Positions 35,632 through 44,199 of a stretch of DNA of 64,000 nucleotides are shown in pieces. Each line of letters starts with the position of its first letter. The first letter of the stretch is position 1. Location: contig NZ_SMRO01000001.1 in NCBI RefSeq assembly GCF_004359985.1, positions 682,001 to 746,000 on the forward strand. The letters run 5' to 3'. The notes beneath the pieces are model-generated. The model was not told where the DNA came from. It ran no database searches and saw nothing but the letters and a program-made list of their open reading frames with translations. The translations under genes were made by a program, and so were the position numbers. This DNA comes from Paraburkholderia flava (GTDB lineage Bacteria > Pseudomonadota > Gammaproteobacteria > Burkholderiales > Burkholderiaceae).

Positions 35632-36549
35632 TCACGCAACCCGCATCCCCTCACACCGATCAAGCCAGTCGATCACCACACGCAGCACCTCGTCGCTGTT
35701 GGTGTCCATCATCATCATGTGCGTGTTGCCGCGCAGGCCGAGCGCGGGCAGATCGATACGTTCACCGCGTCCACCGGCTGCATTCCATGCGGCCATCGAC
35801 GCACTCGCGCGCGCCGCATGTGCACGCCACGCGTCGTCCTCTTCGATAAAGTCGCCGAACACGACGACCCCGGGCCTACCCGGCAAACCCGCATCGAACG
35901 AAGCCGGCACACCATGCGGTTCGAGCGCGACACATGCACGCACGAGATCACGCGCCGCATCGGCTGCATCGAATACGAGGCCGCCGCCCTGACTGAAGCC
36001 GAGCAGCGCACACGGACCGATGCGCATCACGACGTCGATCAACGCCTGCCGTTGCAATGCGGTCGTGCTCGGCCAGCGCGGCACCGTCTGCGCTGACAGA
36101 CCGGCCATCGCATCGAGCGGAAAACGGTGGCCCGCGTAACCGAAGCGATAGATCCGCGCCGACTCTTCGTCGCTACGCGACAGCGGACGAGCAGGCCACA
36201 CGTCATCGAGCGCGCAGAAACCCGCGCGCCCGCGTTCGACGTTATCCACCACGTAGACCGACACGCCCTCTTCCAGCAACCGCTGCAACCAGCCGGGCCG
36301 GCCGTCGGGCGTGTCCTCCCACATCGCGCCCGTCAGGCCACCGCCGTGCATCAGCACGAGCGGCACCGCGTAACGCGGCGTCGCTTGCAGAAAGTACTGC
36401 ACGTACGCGGCTTCGATCCAGTACGTGCCGTTCGGATCGTATTCGCGCGTCGACGTCGACGACAACGTGACGCGATACGGCGCACGCCCCTCGACGCTCA
36501 CGCGCCGGCCGCCGACGAAGAAGCTGCCCGTCTTGCGAAGCGTGATCAT
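35632..36549 (-). CDS. Alpha/beta hydrolase (esterase/lactonase-like)
   Basis: A 305-residue cytoplasmic hydrolase. The oxyanion-hole strand is LVLMHGGGLTG near residue 65, the nucleophile elbow GFSQGG gives Ser 186, and a late His 277 (GNTHMMMMD) completes the likely triad with an Asp between. A QYFLQATPRY segment before the core and CALDDVWPARP are less common. It is the last gene of the catabolic run; the GGAG-ATG at its start is the third copy of a tandemly repeated junction. It might open a lactone or ester from the pathway (inference). Confidence 0.86.
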   Translation of the reverse strand: MITLRKTGSFFVGGRRVSVEGRAPYRVTLSSTSTREYDPNGTYWIEAAYVQYFLQATPRYAVPLVLMHGGGLTGAMWEDTPDGRPGWLQRLLEEGVSVYVVDNVERGRAGFCALDDVWPARPLSRSDEESARIYRFGYAGHRFPLDAMAGLSAQTVPRWPSTTALQRQALIDVVMRIGPCALLGFSQGGGLVFDAADAARDLVRACVALEPHGVPASFDAGLPGRPGVVVFGDFIEEDDAWRAHAARASASMAAWNAAGGRGERIDLPALGLRGNTHMMMMDTNSDEVLRVVIDWLDRCEGMRVA

Positions 36550-36638
36550 CGGCGGCTCCGATTCATGTCAGTGCTCTCACGTGTGCACGCTGATGCTCGT
36601 TTCGGCGCCGAACGGTCCTTCCGGCTTCGTGCAATCAT
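36546..36638 (-). CDS. 30-codon mini-ORF 2 in the triplicated gene junction
   Basis: ATG 36638 to TGA 36546: MIARSRKDRSAPKRASACTR and ten further residues, very Arg/Ser-rich. GGAAGC lies a few bases upstream of the ATG, a weak ribosome site. Its stop overlaps the hydrolase start (ATGA), and its own start overlaps the stop of mini-ORF 1 the same way. It is homologous to mini-ORF 1 (both begin MIARSRK). It may be translated as a coupling leader, or be a by-product of the repeat. Confidence 0.35.
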   Translation of the reverse strand: MIARSRKDRSAPKRASACTRESTDMNRSRR

Positions 36639-36792
36639 CGGACGCTTCCGTTCACGCCTATGCACTCACGCGCACACGCTGCCGGGTGTTCCAGCAGCCA
36701 ACGGTTCTTTCTGCTTCGCGCGATCATCGAACGCTCCCACTCACACGCGCACCGCACTCAGCGTTTCGGCGACGAACAGTTCTTCCGGCTTC
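36549..36792 (-). repeat. Three imperfect tandem copies (75-89 bp) of an operon junction
   Basis: Read on the minus strand, each unit starts with GAAGC (36792, 36717 and 36628), carries a GGA-rich ribosome site and ends in CGATGATyrCrC, an ATG-ATY start. The first unit is the 3' end of the Pht5-like gene plus its stop; the last ends in the start codon of the hydrolase. The three ATGs lie at 36727, 36638 and 36549, exactly 89 bp apart. Confidence 0.8.
36635..36727 (-). CDS. 30-codon mini-ORF 1 in the triplicated gene junction
   Basis: ATG 36727 to TGA 36635: MIARSRKNRWLLEHPAACAR and ten further residues. GGGAGC lies 6 bp before the ATG, which follows the Pht5-like stop by 13 bp. The same 93-nt length as mini-ORF 2 and related sequence indicate common origin by tandem duplication. 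No known family. Coding status is uncertain; the intact frame and ATGA overlap are the arguments for translation. Confidence 0.35.
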   Translation of the reverse strand: MIARSRKNRWLLEHPAACARECIGVNGSVR

Positions 36793-37730
36793 AACAGACG
36801 ATGACACACCCCCTGCTCATACCCGAACTGCAGAAACGCTTCGAGCGTCGTGCGATTCGGTTCGAGCCCGTACGGCCAGATGTCCTCGCCGAACAACGCC
36901 TGCGCATCGGCGACGCGCGACGGCATCCACGGCAGCGGAAAGTGCGAGCACGTGATATCGCTCAGACGATGAAGGCTGTTGCGCTTCGCTTCGTCGAACG
37001 CTTTCAGCAGATTGCCCGCGATCCAGCGGTTCTTCTCGAACGTCTCGCGACGCAGCACGATCAGATGCATGATCGGGAAAATTCGCGTGGCTTCGTAGTA
37101 TTCACGCTCGACGCCGGCGAAATCCGGGAAGAGCCGCACGATTTCGCCCGCACGTTCGCGGCCCGGTTCCGGCGCGCGTGCGCTCAGCACCGCATCGATC
37201 TTGCCGTCGAGCAGCAGCGACGTCAGCGAATGCTCGGGCTCCGGACGATACGACACGCCCTCGGGCACGCGCACGTTGACCTTCTCCTTGCGCCCCGCCT
37301 GATTCACACCGCCCTGCACCCATTCGATTTCCGACAGCGGAATACCGAGCGAATGCGCGATCCAGCCGCGCGAATAGATCGCAGCCGTCTGCGCCCATTC
37401 GGGAATGCCGATGCGTTTGCCGCGCAGATCCTCGGCACGTTGCACGGGACCATCGCGCCGCACGTACAGCGACGATTGCCTGAACGAGCGCGACGGAAAG
37501 ATCGGCAATCCGACGAGCCGGTCGTCGCCCTGCGAGCGCAGCGACGAAAACTTGCCGAACGACATCTCCGAGATGTCCCACTCCTGGAAATGCGTCGTGC
37601 GATAAAAAATCTCCTCGACGTTCAGCACCGACGGCAACAGATCGATGCCTTCGGGCTGCACGCGCCCGGTCACCAGATCGCGTACGTGGTCGTAGTCGCT
37701 CACGGCGAGGCTCAAGGACAGTCTGGACAT
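36741..37730 (-). CDS. 4,5-dihydroxyphthalate decarboxylase-like (Pht5-type) protein
   Basis: A 329-residue protein with the periplasmic-binding-protein type-2 fold used by Pht5. It opens MSRLSLSLAVSDYDHVRDL and has FYRTTHFQEWDISEMSFGKF near residue 42, LRGKRIGIPEWAQTAAIYSR near 103 and a RIFPIMHLIVLRRE block near 215. No signal peptide is present, which favours a cytoplasmic enzyme rather than a binding protein. Family members decarboxylate aromatic ortho-diacids or related substrates. It follows the MFS transporter by 35 bp. Its 3' end is the template of the downstream tandem repeat. Confidence 0.85.
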   Translation of the reverse strand: MSRLSLSLAVSDYDHVRDLVTGRVQPEGIDLLPSVLNVEEIFYRTTHFQEWDISEMSFGKFSSLRSQGDDRLVGLPIFPSRSFRQSSLYVRRDGPVQRAEDLRGKRIGIPEWAQTAAIYSRGWIAHSLGIPLSEIEWVQGGVNQAGRKEKVNVRVPEGVSYRPEPEHSLTSLLLDGKIDAVLSARAPEPGRERAGEIVRLFPDFAGVEREYYEATRIFPIMHLIVLRRETFEKNRWIAGNLLKAFDEAKRNSLHRLSDITCSHFPLPWMPSRVADAQALFGEDIWPYGLEPNRTTLEAFLQFGYEQGVCHRLLKPEELFVAETLSAVRV

Positions 37731-37765
37731 AGTGGTTCTCGTAGGGACAGAAAAATCAGTGGGCC

Positions 37766-39127
37766 TCAGTGGGCATTCGTGATGACGACATGCGGTTGCG
37801 AAGGCCCGATGGTCAGCACCAGCGTTGCAGTCATCAGCACGGCCGCGCCGATCGCGCCGAACATGATGCCGGGGCCGCCGGACCATTGCTGCAACACGCC
37901 CGCGACGGCGGGCCCCAACATCGCGCCGATCCGCGACAGCCCGAGGAACAGGCCGACGCCGGTGCCGCGCATTTCAGTCGGGTACGTGGTCGCGACGAGG
38001 TTGTTGAGCACGATCTGCGAACCGACGACGAACGCACCCGCGCCGGCCACGGCGATCATCGTCGTGGTGCGGTCGGTGGCCCATGCGAGCAGCGCGACCA
38101 TCGCCGCGCCGAGCACGTACGACGCCGAGATGACTTTGCGCCGATCGCCGACGCGGTCGGCGATGAAACCGGAGATCAAGCCGCCCGCCACCGCCATGCC
38201 GGCGAACAGCGAGCCGTACGCGAAGCTCGACGACAGATTTTCGCCGCGCTTGAGCATGATCGTCGGCAGCCAGCCGGACAAGCCGTACGCAGAGAACAGG
38301 CTCAATGCGCCGGCCGCCCAGAAACTCAGCGTGCGCAATCGATAATCGTGCGACAGCAGCAGACCGAGCGGACTTCTGTGCGACAACGCGCCACCGCTCG
38401 CGAACTGACCGGCGTCGTAGGCCGCCGCGCGTTCCGGACGCAACCGGTACAGCAGCGACTTCACTTCGTCCCAGCGGCCACGGCTCGCGAGAAAGCGCGG
38501 CGATTCCGGTAGCCACAACTGGATCGCGAGCGCGAACACGAGCGCCACGCCGCCGACGTAATAGAGACTCTGCCACCCGTAATGCGGCGTCAACCACGCA
38601 GCAATCAACCCGGCCGACGACGACCCGCTCACCCAGCCGAGCGAGAAGAACACGCTGGTAAACACGTTCGACGAACGCGTCGGTGCGATCTCGTTGATGT
38701 AGGTCACAGCGAGCGGCATCAGCAGCCCGAGCGCGAGTCCCATCGTCACGCGCAGCGCGATGTAGGTCGCGAGATCGTGTGCGAACAGCGCGATCGCGAG
38801 ACTCATCACACCCGAGCCCCAGCAGCCGAGCAACAGGATCTTGCGACGCCCGAAGCGATCGCCGAGCAGGCCACTCACCGCTGAACCCGCCGCGAAACCC
38901 GCAAGCCCGCTCGACAGCATGATGCCGATGCGCGTCGGCGACAGCCCCCACGGTCCCGCGACGTAGTGGACGATGTACGCGGAGTTGTACAGGTCGTAGC
39001 CGTCGAACAGCAGGATCAGCGCGATCAGCACGCCGAGCCGGTAGTGAAAGCCGCCGAGGGGCGCTTCCTCGATCTCCTGACGAACGTCGATCCGGGTCGC
39101 CGGCATCGACACTTTATGTTGAGCCAT
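37766..39127 (-). CDS. MFS transporter, aromatic acid:H+ symporter (AAHS) type
   Basis: A 453-residue inner-membrane protein with twelve predicted helices. The AAHS hallmark LLFDGYDLYNSAYIV with Asp in helix 1 lies near residue 38, the loop 2-3 motif GLLGDRFGRRKILLLG near 84, and RFLASRGRWDEV in the central loop near 213. Members import benzoate-like acids. It sits 12 bp after the porin gene in the catabolic run and probably brings the pathway substrate into the cell. Confidence 0.92.
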   Translation of the reverse strand: MAQHKVSMPATRIDVRQEIEEAPLGGFHYRLGVLIALILLFDGYDLYNSAYIVHYVAGPWGLSPTRIGIMLSSGLAGFAAGSAVSGLLGDRFGRRKILLLGCWGSGVMSLAIALFAHDLATYIALRVTMGLALGLLMPLAVTYINEIAPTRSSNVFTSVFFSLGWVSGSSSAGLIAAWLTPHYGWQSLYYVGGVALVFALAIQLWLPESPRFLASRGRWDEVKSLLYRLRPERAAAYDAGQFASGGALSHRSPLGLLLSHDYRLRTLSFWAAGALSLFSAYGLSGWLPTIMLKRGENLSSSFAYGSLFAGMAVAGGLISGFIADRVGDRRKVISASYVLGAAMVALLAWATDRTTTMIAVAGAGAFVVGSQIVLNNLVATTYPTEMRGTGVGLFLGLSRIGAMLGPAVAGVLQQWSGGPGIMFGAIGAAVLMTATLVLTIGPSQPHVVITNAH

Positions 39128-39139
39128 GACTGCCTCGCT

Positions 39140-40201
39140 TCAGAATGAGTGTTTGATGCCGATCATCGCGCCGGTCTGGTTGCTGCCGCTCGTGACATCG
39201 CCGAGCGCGCGCACGCCGATGTTCAGACCATCCGAATTGCTCGCGTATGAGACTTCCGCGTAGAGGTCGGTGCGCTTCGACAGGAAGTAGTCGGCGAGCA
39301 GCACCGCGCTCGACGTCTTCTGCCCCGTGCCGTGGATGCGCTCCTGATAGCCGCCGAGCGACAGGAACAGCGGCGCGCTCGCTTGCCACGATGCGCCGAC
39401 CCAGTACAGCAGCGAACCCGGCGACGTCACGCTGTTTTTCACATTGAGCCAGCGTGTACCGACGTATGCCTTCACCGAACCGAACGCATAGGTCGCCCCG
39501 CCGACGACGCGCATCTGCGACACGTCCTGCGTCGCGATCGACGTGCCCTGCATCTGGTCGTACGCGACGCCGACATTGGCCGGTCCGTGCGCGTACTGCA
39601 GCGAGACGCTGTACTCGCGGCCCACCTTGGAATGTCCTGCCACCTGTGCACCGTTGGGAATGGTCGAATCGAAGCCCGTGCTGTACAACGCCGCGAACGT
39701 CACGCCATCGAAGTTCGCGAGATAGCGCACCGCATTATCCGCGCGGCCGACGAGCGTTGCATCGTAGCCCTGCGCGGAATAGCTCGGATTGAAGTTGAGC
39801 GGATCGTACACATACATCAAGTCGTACAGCAGGTTGTATTGCCGGCCGAGTCTGACTTCGCCATACGGTGTGCTCAACCCGACGTACGCTTTTCGTCCGA
39901 ACATCCGGCCGCCCTGTCCGAGCGTGCCGTTGTTGATCGAGAAGCCGTTCTCGAGATCGAATATGGCCTTGATGCCGCCGCCCAGATCCTCCTGGCCGCG
40001 CAAGCCCCAGCGCGAGCCCGCAAGGCTGCCCGATTCCATCCGCACCGCGGTGCCTGATGTGCCATTCGCACCGGGCACGTGATTCGCGATTTCGATGCCG
40101 ACGTCGGTGATCCCGTAGAGCGTCACCGTCCCTTCCGCGTGAACGTAGGGCACGGCGGCGCACGACAACGCCAGCGCGGCAAAAGCGTGATGTTTCTTCA
40201 T
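39140..40201 (-). CDS. Gram-negative general porin (Burkholderia OmpC-like)
   Basis: A 353-residue outer-membrane beta-barrel. Signal peptide MKKHHAFAALALSCAAVPYV with cleavage after VHA; the mature part starts EGTVTLYGITDVGIE and shows the usual SRWGLRGQEDLGGG and FGRKAYVGLSTPYGEVRLGR strands, ending in Phe (MIGIKHSF), the C-terminal assembly signal. Placement directly before the MFS gene suggests it is the dedicated outer-membrane pore for the substrate. Confidence 0.94.
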   Translation of the reverse strand: MKKHHAFAALALSCAAVPYVHAEGTVTLYGITDVGIEIANHVPGANGTSGTAVRMESGSLAGSRWGLRGQEDLGGGIKAIFDLENGFSINNGTLGQGGRMFGRKAYVGLSTPYGEVRLGRQYNLLYDLMYVYDPLNFNPSYSAQGYDATLVGRADNAVRYLANFDGVTFAALYSTGFDSTIPNGAQVAGHSKVGREYSVSLQYAHGPANVGVAYDQMQGTSIATQDVSQMRVVGGATYAFGSVKAYVGTRWLNVKNSVTSPGSLLYWVGASWQASAPLFLSLGGYQERIHGTGQKTSSAVLLADYFLSKRTDLYAEVSYASNSDGLNIGVRALGDVTSGSNQTGAMIGIKHSF

Positions 40202-40318
40202 GTGTCTGTCTCCAAAGTTTTTGTATTCGTGTGCTTGCTGGTCGTGGTCAGGCCCGCCCATGACGACGACACGGGCGAGACTGCTACGACTTCGGTCACT
40301 TCTGCGACGCGGGCGCCT

Positions 40319-41308
40319 TCAGTCGAGACGCGGAGCCTCGCGACGCGGCTGCGGCAACGGTGTACCGAGCCCTGCTTCGCTCGCGAGCGCATAGAGCCGC
40401 AGGCCGAGCGCAAGATCCGACACGCCCATGCCCATCGCCTTGAACACCGTGATGTCGTCGGCGGACGTGCGCGCGAGTCCTCGTGCGACGACGTCGCACA
40501 GCGGCGTTATTTCGTCCCACGCATCGCGCGAGCCGTACGCACGGACGAATTCCGTCGACAGACGCTGCGCCGCGCCGAGATCGTCGACGACCGCGCGCGT
40601 GCAGCGGGCGAACACGTCGTCGGCGAGTTCGATGCGCTCTTCCGTGATCGCACCTACTGCGTTCACATGCGTGCCGCTTGCCAGCGCCGACGCGGGCAAA
40701 AACGCTTCGGTCGCGCGCGTGACGGTCGTGACGATCGGCGCATCGGCGACAGCGGCCTCCACCGACTGCGCCGCCACGATCTCGATGTAGAACTTCGCAC
40801 GCGCCCGCTCGACGAACGCGCGGCGTTTGTCAGGCGTCGGACTGTACACACGCACGAGCTTCAGTGGCCGCACTGCGGCCACTGCGGCAAGCTGCGCGAG
40901 CGCCTGCTTGCCGGTACCGATCAACGCGAGCACGTCGGCATCGGGACGCGCGAGCCATTTCGTCGCAACACCGGAGATGCCGCCGGTGCGCATCTGGCCC
41001 AGTGCGAACGCTTCGAGAATCGCCTTCAGCTGACCGTTCGCGCTGTCGAACAGCATCAGCAGCGGACACGCTCCGCCTTCGGTATGCGCCCAGGTTTTCG
41101 TGCCGACGATCCCCGCGTCCTGAAACGCCGCGCCGATCGCGTGCAGATTGCTGTGCCCCCACGCGACGTGCGTCTTGCCCATGTTGCGTGCCGCGCCGCT
41201 CGCCTGCTGCGCGAGGCCGGCTTCGAGCGCTTCGATTGCGCCGGACAGGTTCATCAGCGAGACGATCTGCTGCTCGGAAATCCAGACGGGTGTACTCGCC
41301 GCGTTCAT
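40319..41308 (-). CDS. Ornithine cyclodeaminase / mu-crystallin family protein
   Basis: A 329-residue NAD(P)-dependent protein. The N-terminal half holds KTHVAWGHSNLHAIGAAFQD and GIVGTKTWAHTEGG; the Rossmann motif LALIGTGKQALAQLAAVAAV lies near residue 130. Family members include ornithine cyclodeaminase, alanine dehydrogenase and ketimine reductases. In a degradative run without amino-acid biosynthesis genes, an imine-reducing or dehydrogenase role is more likely than cyclodeamination (inference). The start overlaps the previous stop (ATGA). Confidence 0.88.
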   Translation of the reverse strand: MNAASTPVWISEQQIVSLMNLSGAIEALEAGLAQQASGAARNMGKTHVAWGHSNLHAIGAAFQDAGIVGTKTWAHTEGGACPLLMLFDSANGQLKAILEAFALGQMRTGGISGVATKWLARPDADVLALIGTGKQALAQLAAVAAVRPLKLVRVYSPTPDKRRAFVERARAKFYIEIVAAQSVEAAVADAPIVTTVTRATEAFLPASALASGTHVNAVGAITEERIELADDVFARCTRAVVDDLGAAQRLSTEFVRAYGSRDAWDEITPLCDVVARGLARTSADDITVFKAMGMGVSDLALGLRLYALASEAGLGTPLPQPRREAPRLD

Positions 41309-41859
41309 GCTTCGCCCTCGAAAATCGACGGCACCGGCGGTTCGAGCCGCAGCGTGTTGACGACCATCGCGTGCGTCACGTAGCGGCCAATCAGCATCAC
41401 GAAAGCCATCGCTTCGGCCGGCGTCAGCAGGCTCGCGAGCGAATCGAACTCCGTTTGTGCATCGAGTCCGCGTGTGCGTAACGCCTTCAACGCATACGCC
41501 TGTGCGACTTTCTCGACGTCGCTCAATTCGGTCGCCGCAGCCGGATCGAGTCGATTGACCTGCGCAATCCACGTGCGCGGAAAACCGAGCTTCACGCTCA
41601 GGCGTTCATGCTGGTGACGCTCGTAGCGGTTCTCCATGTAGCTCGCCACCGTCAGCGCGCCGAGTTCGGTCAGACGATCAGGCAGCGCGTGCTTCAGTGC
41701 ATCGGTGAAATGCATGAAGTGCAGCGTCACGTCGGGTGCATGGCCCGCGCACTTGAACAGCTCGCCGAGATAGCGCAGCCGTTCGACGCGCGGCGTCAGA
41801 TAGGCGGCCAGATCGGGCCGCATATCGGCCAGCTCCAGCCTGGGGATCTTCTCGCTCAT
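41305..41859 (-). CDS. Carboxymuconolactone decarboxylase (CMD)-like protein
   Basis: A 184-residue, probably all-helical protein. The CMD/AhpD-type core is LTELGALTVASYMENRYERHQHERL near residue 65, but the CxxC of peroxidase members is absent, being replaced by a Tyr-Glu-Arg-His pattern as in true decarboxylases and hydratase-like relatives. The C-terminus has AFVMLIGRYVTHAMVVNTLR. It fits a step on a ring-cleavage product. It is translationally coupled to the cyclodeaminase-like gene. Confidence 0.8.
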   Translation of the reverse strand: MSEKIPRLELADMRPDLAAYLTPRVERLRYLGELFKCAGHAPDVTLHFMHFTDALKHALPDRLTELGALTVASYMENRYERHQHERLSVKLGFPRTWIAQVNRLDPAAATELSDVEKVAQAYALKALRTRGLDAQTEFDSLASLLTPAEAMAFVMLIGRYVTHAMVVNTLRLEPPVPSIFEGEA

Positions 41860-41894
41860 CGATGTCTCCGGTTTCCTGTCGTATCGCGCTGTGC

Positions 41895-42788
41895 TTAAAG
41901 CAGACCGGCACGATCGAGCACGCCGTCGAGACGCACTTCCAGTTCGCGCGTCGCGGGCATCATCGGCAGACGATGTTCGTTCGCGGGCAGCAGGCCCATC
42001 CGCTTCATCATGTATTTGATGGGGATCGGATTCGTGTCGTAGAACACGGACTGATTCAGCTCGAACAACGAGAAATGCAGATCGCGTGCGGCCGCGTAGT
42101 CGTTGCGCTCGACCGCCTCGACGAGATTCGCCACCTGACGCGGCGCCAGATTGCCGACCGCGTTCATCAACCCGCATGCGCCGACCGCGAGCATCGGATA
42201 GCTCAGTTCCTCAAGACCGACGAACACGCGCCAGTCCGACCCGAACGTGTCGAGCATGTGCGTGACGAAGCCCATGTCGTTGACCGCATGCTTCATCCCG
42301 ACCAGATGCGGTACGCGCTCGCGGATCGCCTTGACGGTCGCGAGATCCATGCTGACCGCCGCGCGCCCCGGGATGTGATAGATCAGCAGCGGCCGTTCCG
42401 TGCGTGTACCGATGTCCACGTAGTACTCGACGAGACCGCGCTGCGGCGGACGGATGTAGTAAGGCGTGACGATCAGCATCGCATCGACGCCGGCCTTGTC
42501 CGCGTGCGCCGTCAGCTCGACGGTTTCGGCATGCGATTGCGAGCCGGTCGCGGCGAGCACCGGCACGCGTCCGGCCGTGGCCTCGACGGCGACGTCGACG
42601 AGACGGTTACGCTCTGCCACCGTCAGCAGACTCGGCTCCGCTGTCGTGCCGTTCACGAGCACGCCATGCCCGCCGTTGACGATCTGCCAGTCGACGAGCC
42701 GTGCATAGGTCTCGTAGTCGACAGCCTGGTTGCGGAACGGCGTGACGATCGGCGTAATCGAGCCCTTCAGCCATGAGATATCGCGCAT
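41895..42788 (-). CDS. DapA-family lyase/aldolase (dihydrodipicolinate synthase superfamily)
   Basis: A 297-residue TIM-barrel class I lyase. Catalytic Tyr 137 (LLIYHIPGR) and Schiff-base Lys 166 (LVGMKHAVND) are present, and VNGTTAEPSLLTVAER is the pyruvate-binding loop (usually GTTGE). The degradative setting and a Gly-to-Ala change in the loop point to a pyruvate-releasing aldolase or hydratase-aldolase rather than lysine biosynthesis, so no dapA symbol is given. It lies 37 bp after the bicupin gene. Confidence 0.87.
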   Translation of the reverse strand: MRDISWLKGSITPIVTPFRNQAVDYETYARLVDWQIVNGGHGVLVNGTTAEPSLLTVAERNRLVDVAVEATAGRVPVLAATGSQSHAETVELTAHADKAGVDAMLIVTPYYIRPPQRGLVEYYVDIGTRTERPLLIYHIPGRAAVSMDLATVKAIRERVPHLVGMKHAVNDMGFVTHMLDTFGSDWRVFVGLEELSYPMLAVGACGLMNAVGNLAPRQVANLVEAVERNDYAAARDLHFSLFELNQSVFYDTNPIPIKYMMKRMGLLPANEHRLPMMPATRELEVRLDGVLDRAGLL

Positions 42789-42825
42789 GATTCGGATTCC
42801 TTGTCGATGAATTGGCTTAGTTGGC

Positions 42826-43950
42826 TCAAGCGGCTTTTTCATTACCGCGATTGGTCGAAAAACCGGTCTGCGTGCCGAGCAGCGCGAGCGGCTCTTTCAT
42901 GCTCTCCTGCCACAGCAGCGACTGCATGTAGATGTTGAGCGGCTGATCCTGGATGGTCAGCTCGTAGACGTAGTCGTCGTAGGACGCGTGGTTGTGCACG
43001 GCCCAGCCGGGTGCCGACAGCATCAGATCGCCGGCTTTCCACTCGTAGCGGTTGCCCGCGACCATGCTGTAGCCCGAGCCCGAGAAGTAGTAGTTGATCG
43101 CCGACGACACATGACGATGCGGACGGTCGACGATCTTCGGCGGACGGATCGTCATCGTCGCGAAGAAATTCGGCGTGATGCCGTTGGTGCGACCCGTCAC
43201 CGGGTTGTACATCATGTACAGCCGGCGTCCGACGTAGTCGCTGCCCAGTGCTTCGAGCTTGTCGAGTTCGGCTTTCACGAGTTGCCACGGAAAATGCAGC
43301 GGACGCGATTCGACGACCTGCGGATTGATCAGCGTTTCGTACGGCATCAGCAGGCCACCGTCTTCGCCGATCGGGAACATGCCGAACGGGTTGCGGCGCT
43401 TCGGATCGTCGCTGACGTGCGACGTGAGCGTTTCGGTTGGCACTTCCAGCTCGACGCCGAACTCGGGCACATACACTTCCATGTGCTGCAGCAGCGGCGT
43501 ATTCGAGTAGACGAGCCGCACCTGGATGTCGTTTGTATCGTTGGTGTGCGCGTACGCGACGAACGCCGGATGATTCCACACGTCGTATTGACGGAACGCG
43601 ATGCTGCGACCCGCGACGCGCGTCGAACCGCCGCCGCGAATGCAGAAGTTCACCTCGGTCGCGTTGTGACGCATCGGCTCGGTGGTCTCGCCCGGCAACA
43701 ACACCTGCAGCGACACCTGAATGCCAGGGGCGAGGCCCGGCGAACCGGCACGCGCGGACGGATGGACGATCAACGAATGACGGCGTCCGTCGGCCGGCTT
43801 CGGCAACGCGGCAAGACGCTCGACCTCCGCGTCGATCTCTTCGCGGCTCACGATCACCGGTGCCCAGTAGTGGTTGTCGCGGGGACGCTGGCCAGTCTGA
43901 TCGACAAAGCTCGCTTGCGCCGGCCCGAATTCGCGTCTCAGGTCATGCAT
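42826..43950 (-). CDS. Bicupin protein, gentisate 1,2-dioxygenase-like
   Basis: A 374-residue protein with two cupin domains, similar in plan to gentisate, salicylate and 1-hydroxy-2-naphthoate dioxygenases. The N-terminal cupin has only RHN (His 95), Glu 99 and His 135, while the C-terminal cupin has a complete set: HRH (His 278, His 280) and HNH (319-321). In characterised gentisate dioxygenases the iron is in the N-terminal cupin, so the metal site may have moved. AGGAG precedes ATG 43950 by 7 bp; an upstream TTG is less likely. First gene of the catabolic operon. Confidence 0.87.
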   Translation of the reverse strand: MHDLRREFGPAQASFVDQTGQRPRDNHYWAPVIVSREEIDAEVERLAALPKPADGRRHSLIVHPSARAGSPGLAPGIQVSLQVLLPGETTEPMRHNATEVNFCIRGGGSTRVAGRSIAFRQYDVWNHPAFVAYAHTNDTNDIQVRLVYSNTPLLQHMEVYVPEFGVELEVPTETLTSHVSDDPKRRNPFGMFPIGEDGGLLMPYETLINPQVVESRPLHFPWQLVKAELDKLEALGSDYVGRRLYMMYNPVTGRTNGITPNFFATMTIRPPKIVDRPHRHVSSAINYYFSGSGYSMVAGNRYEWKAGDLMLSAPGWAVHNHASYDDYVYELTIQDQPLNIYMQSLLWQESMKEPLALLGTQTGFSTNRGNEKAA

Positions 43951-44199
43951 CGGAAGTCTCCTCAAAGCACCCGCCGGGATCAGTCGCGGCCAGGTGCGGA
44001 AATGGAATCGAGGACTGAAAATTACTCGCCGGCGCTTTGTCGATCAAGATTGATATTTAAAATCAATATAAATATTTGGGCCGGGCTCTCGCGTACTGAC
44101 GAATAGCCGGACTCCGCTTTACTGCAATGGTCTGATAAACTTTCAGGAACATGCTGCGTCCGACCCATTCGGCCGATTTATATTGATTAGATTGATTCC
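43951..44199. promoter_or_regulatory. Divergent promoter region with repeated ATTGAT sites
   Basis: Between the bicupin and the HTH-citrate-synthase gene. It contains ATTGAT-ATTTAAA-ATCAAT (44049-44067), an overlapping ATCAA-GA-TTGAT (44043-44054) and two direct copies of ATTGAT at 44182 and 44191, the last ending 3 bp before the ATG. The region 44035-44080 is strongly AT-rich and probably holds the catabolic promoter. The sites could bind the divergent HTH protein (inference). Confidence 0.5.

Noticed and set aside
36660..38345. A 561-codon open frame on the plus strand
   Set aside because: Antisense to the Pht5-like and MFS genes, both of which have clear families. It also runs through the tandem repeat, which explains its beginning.
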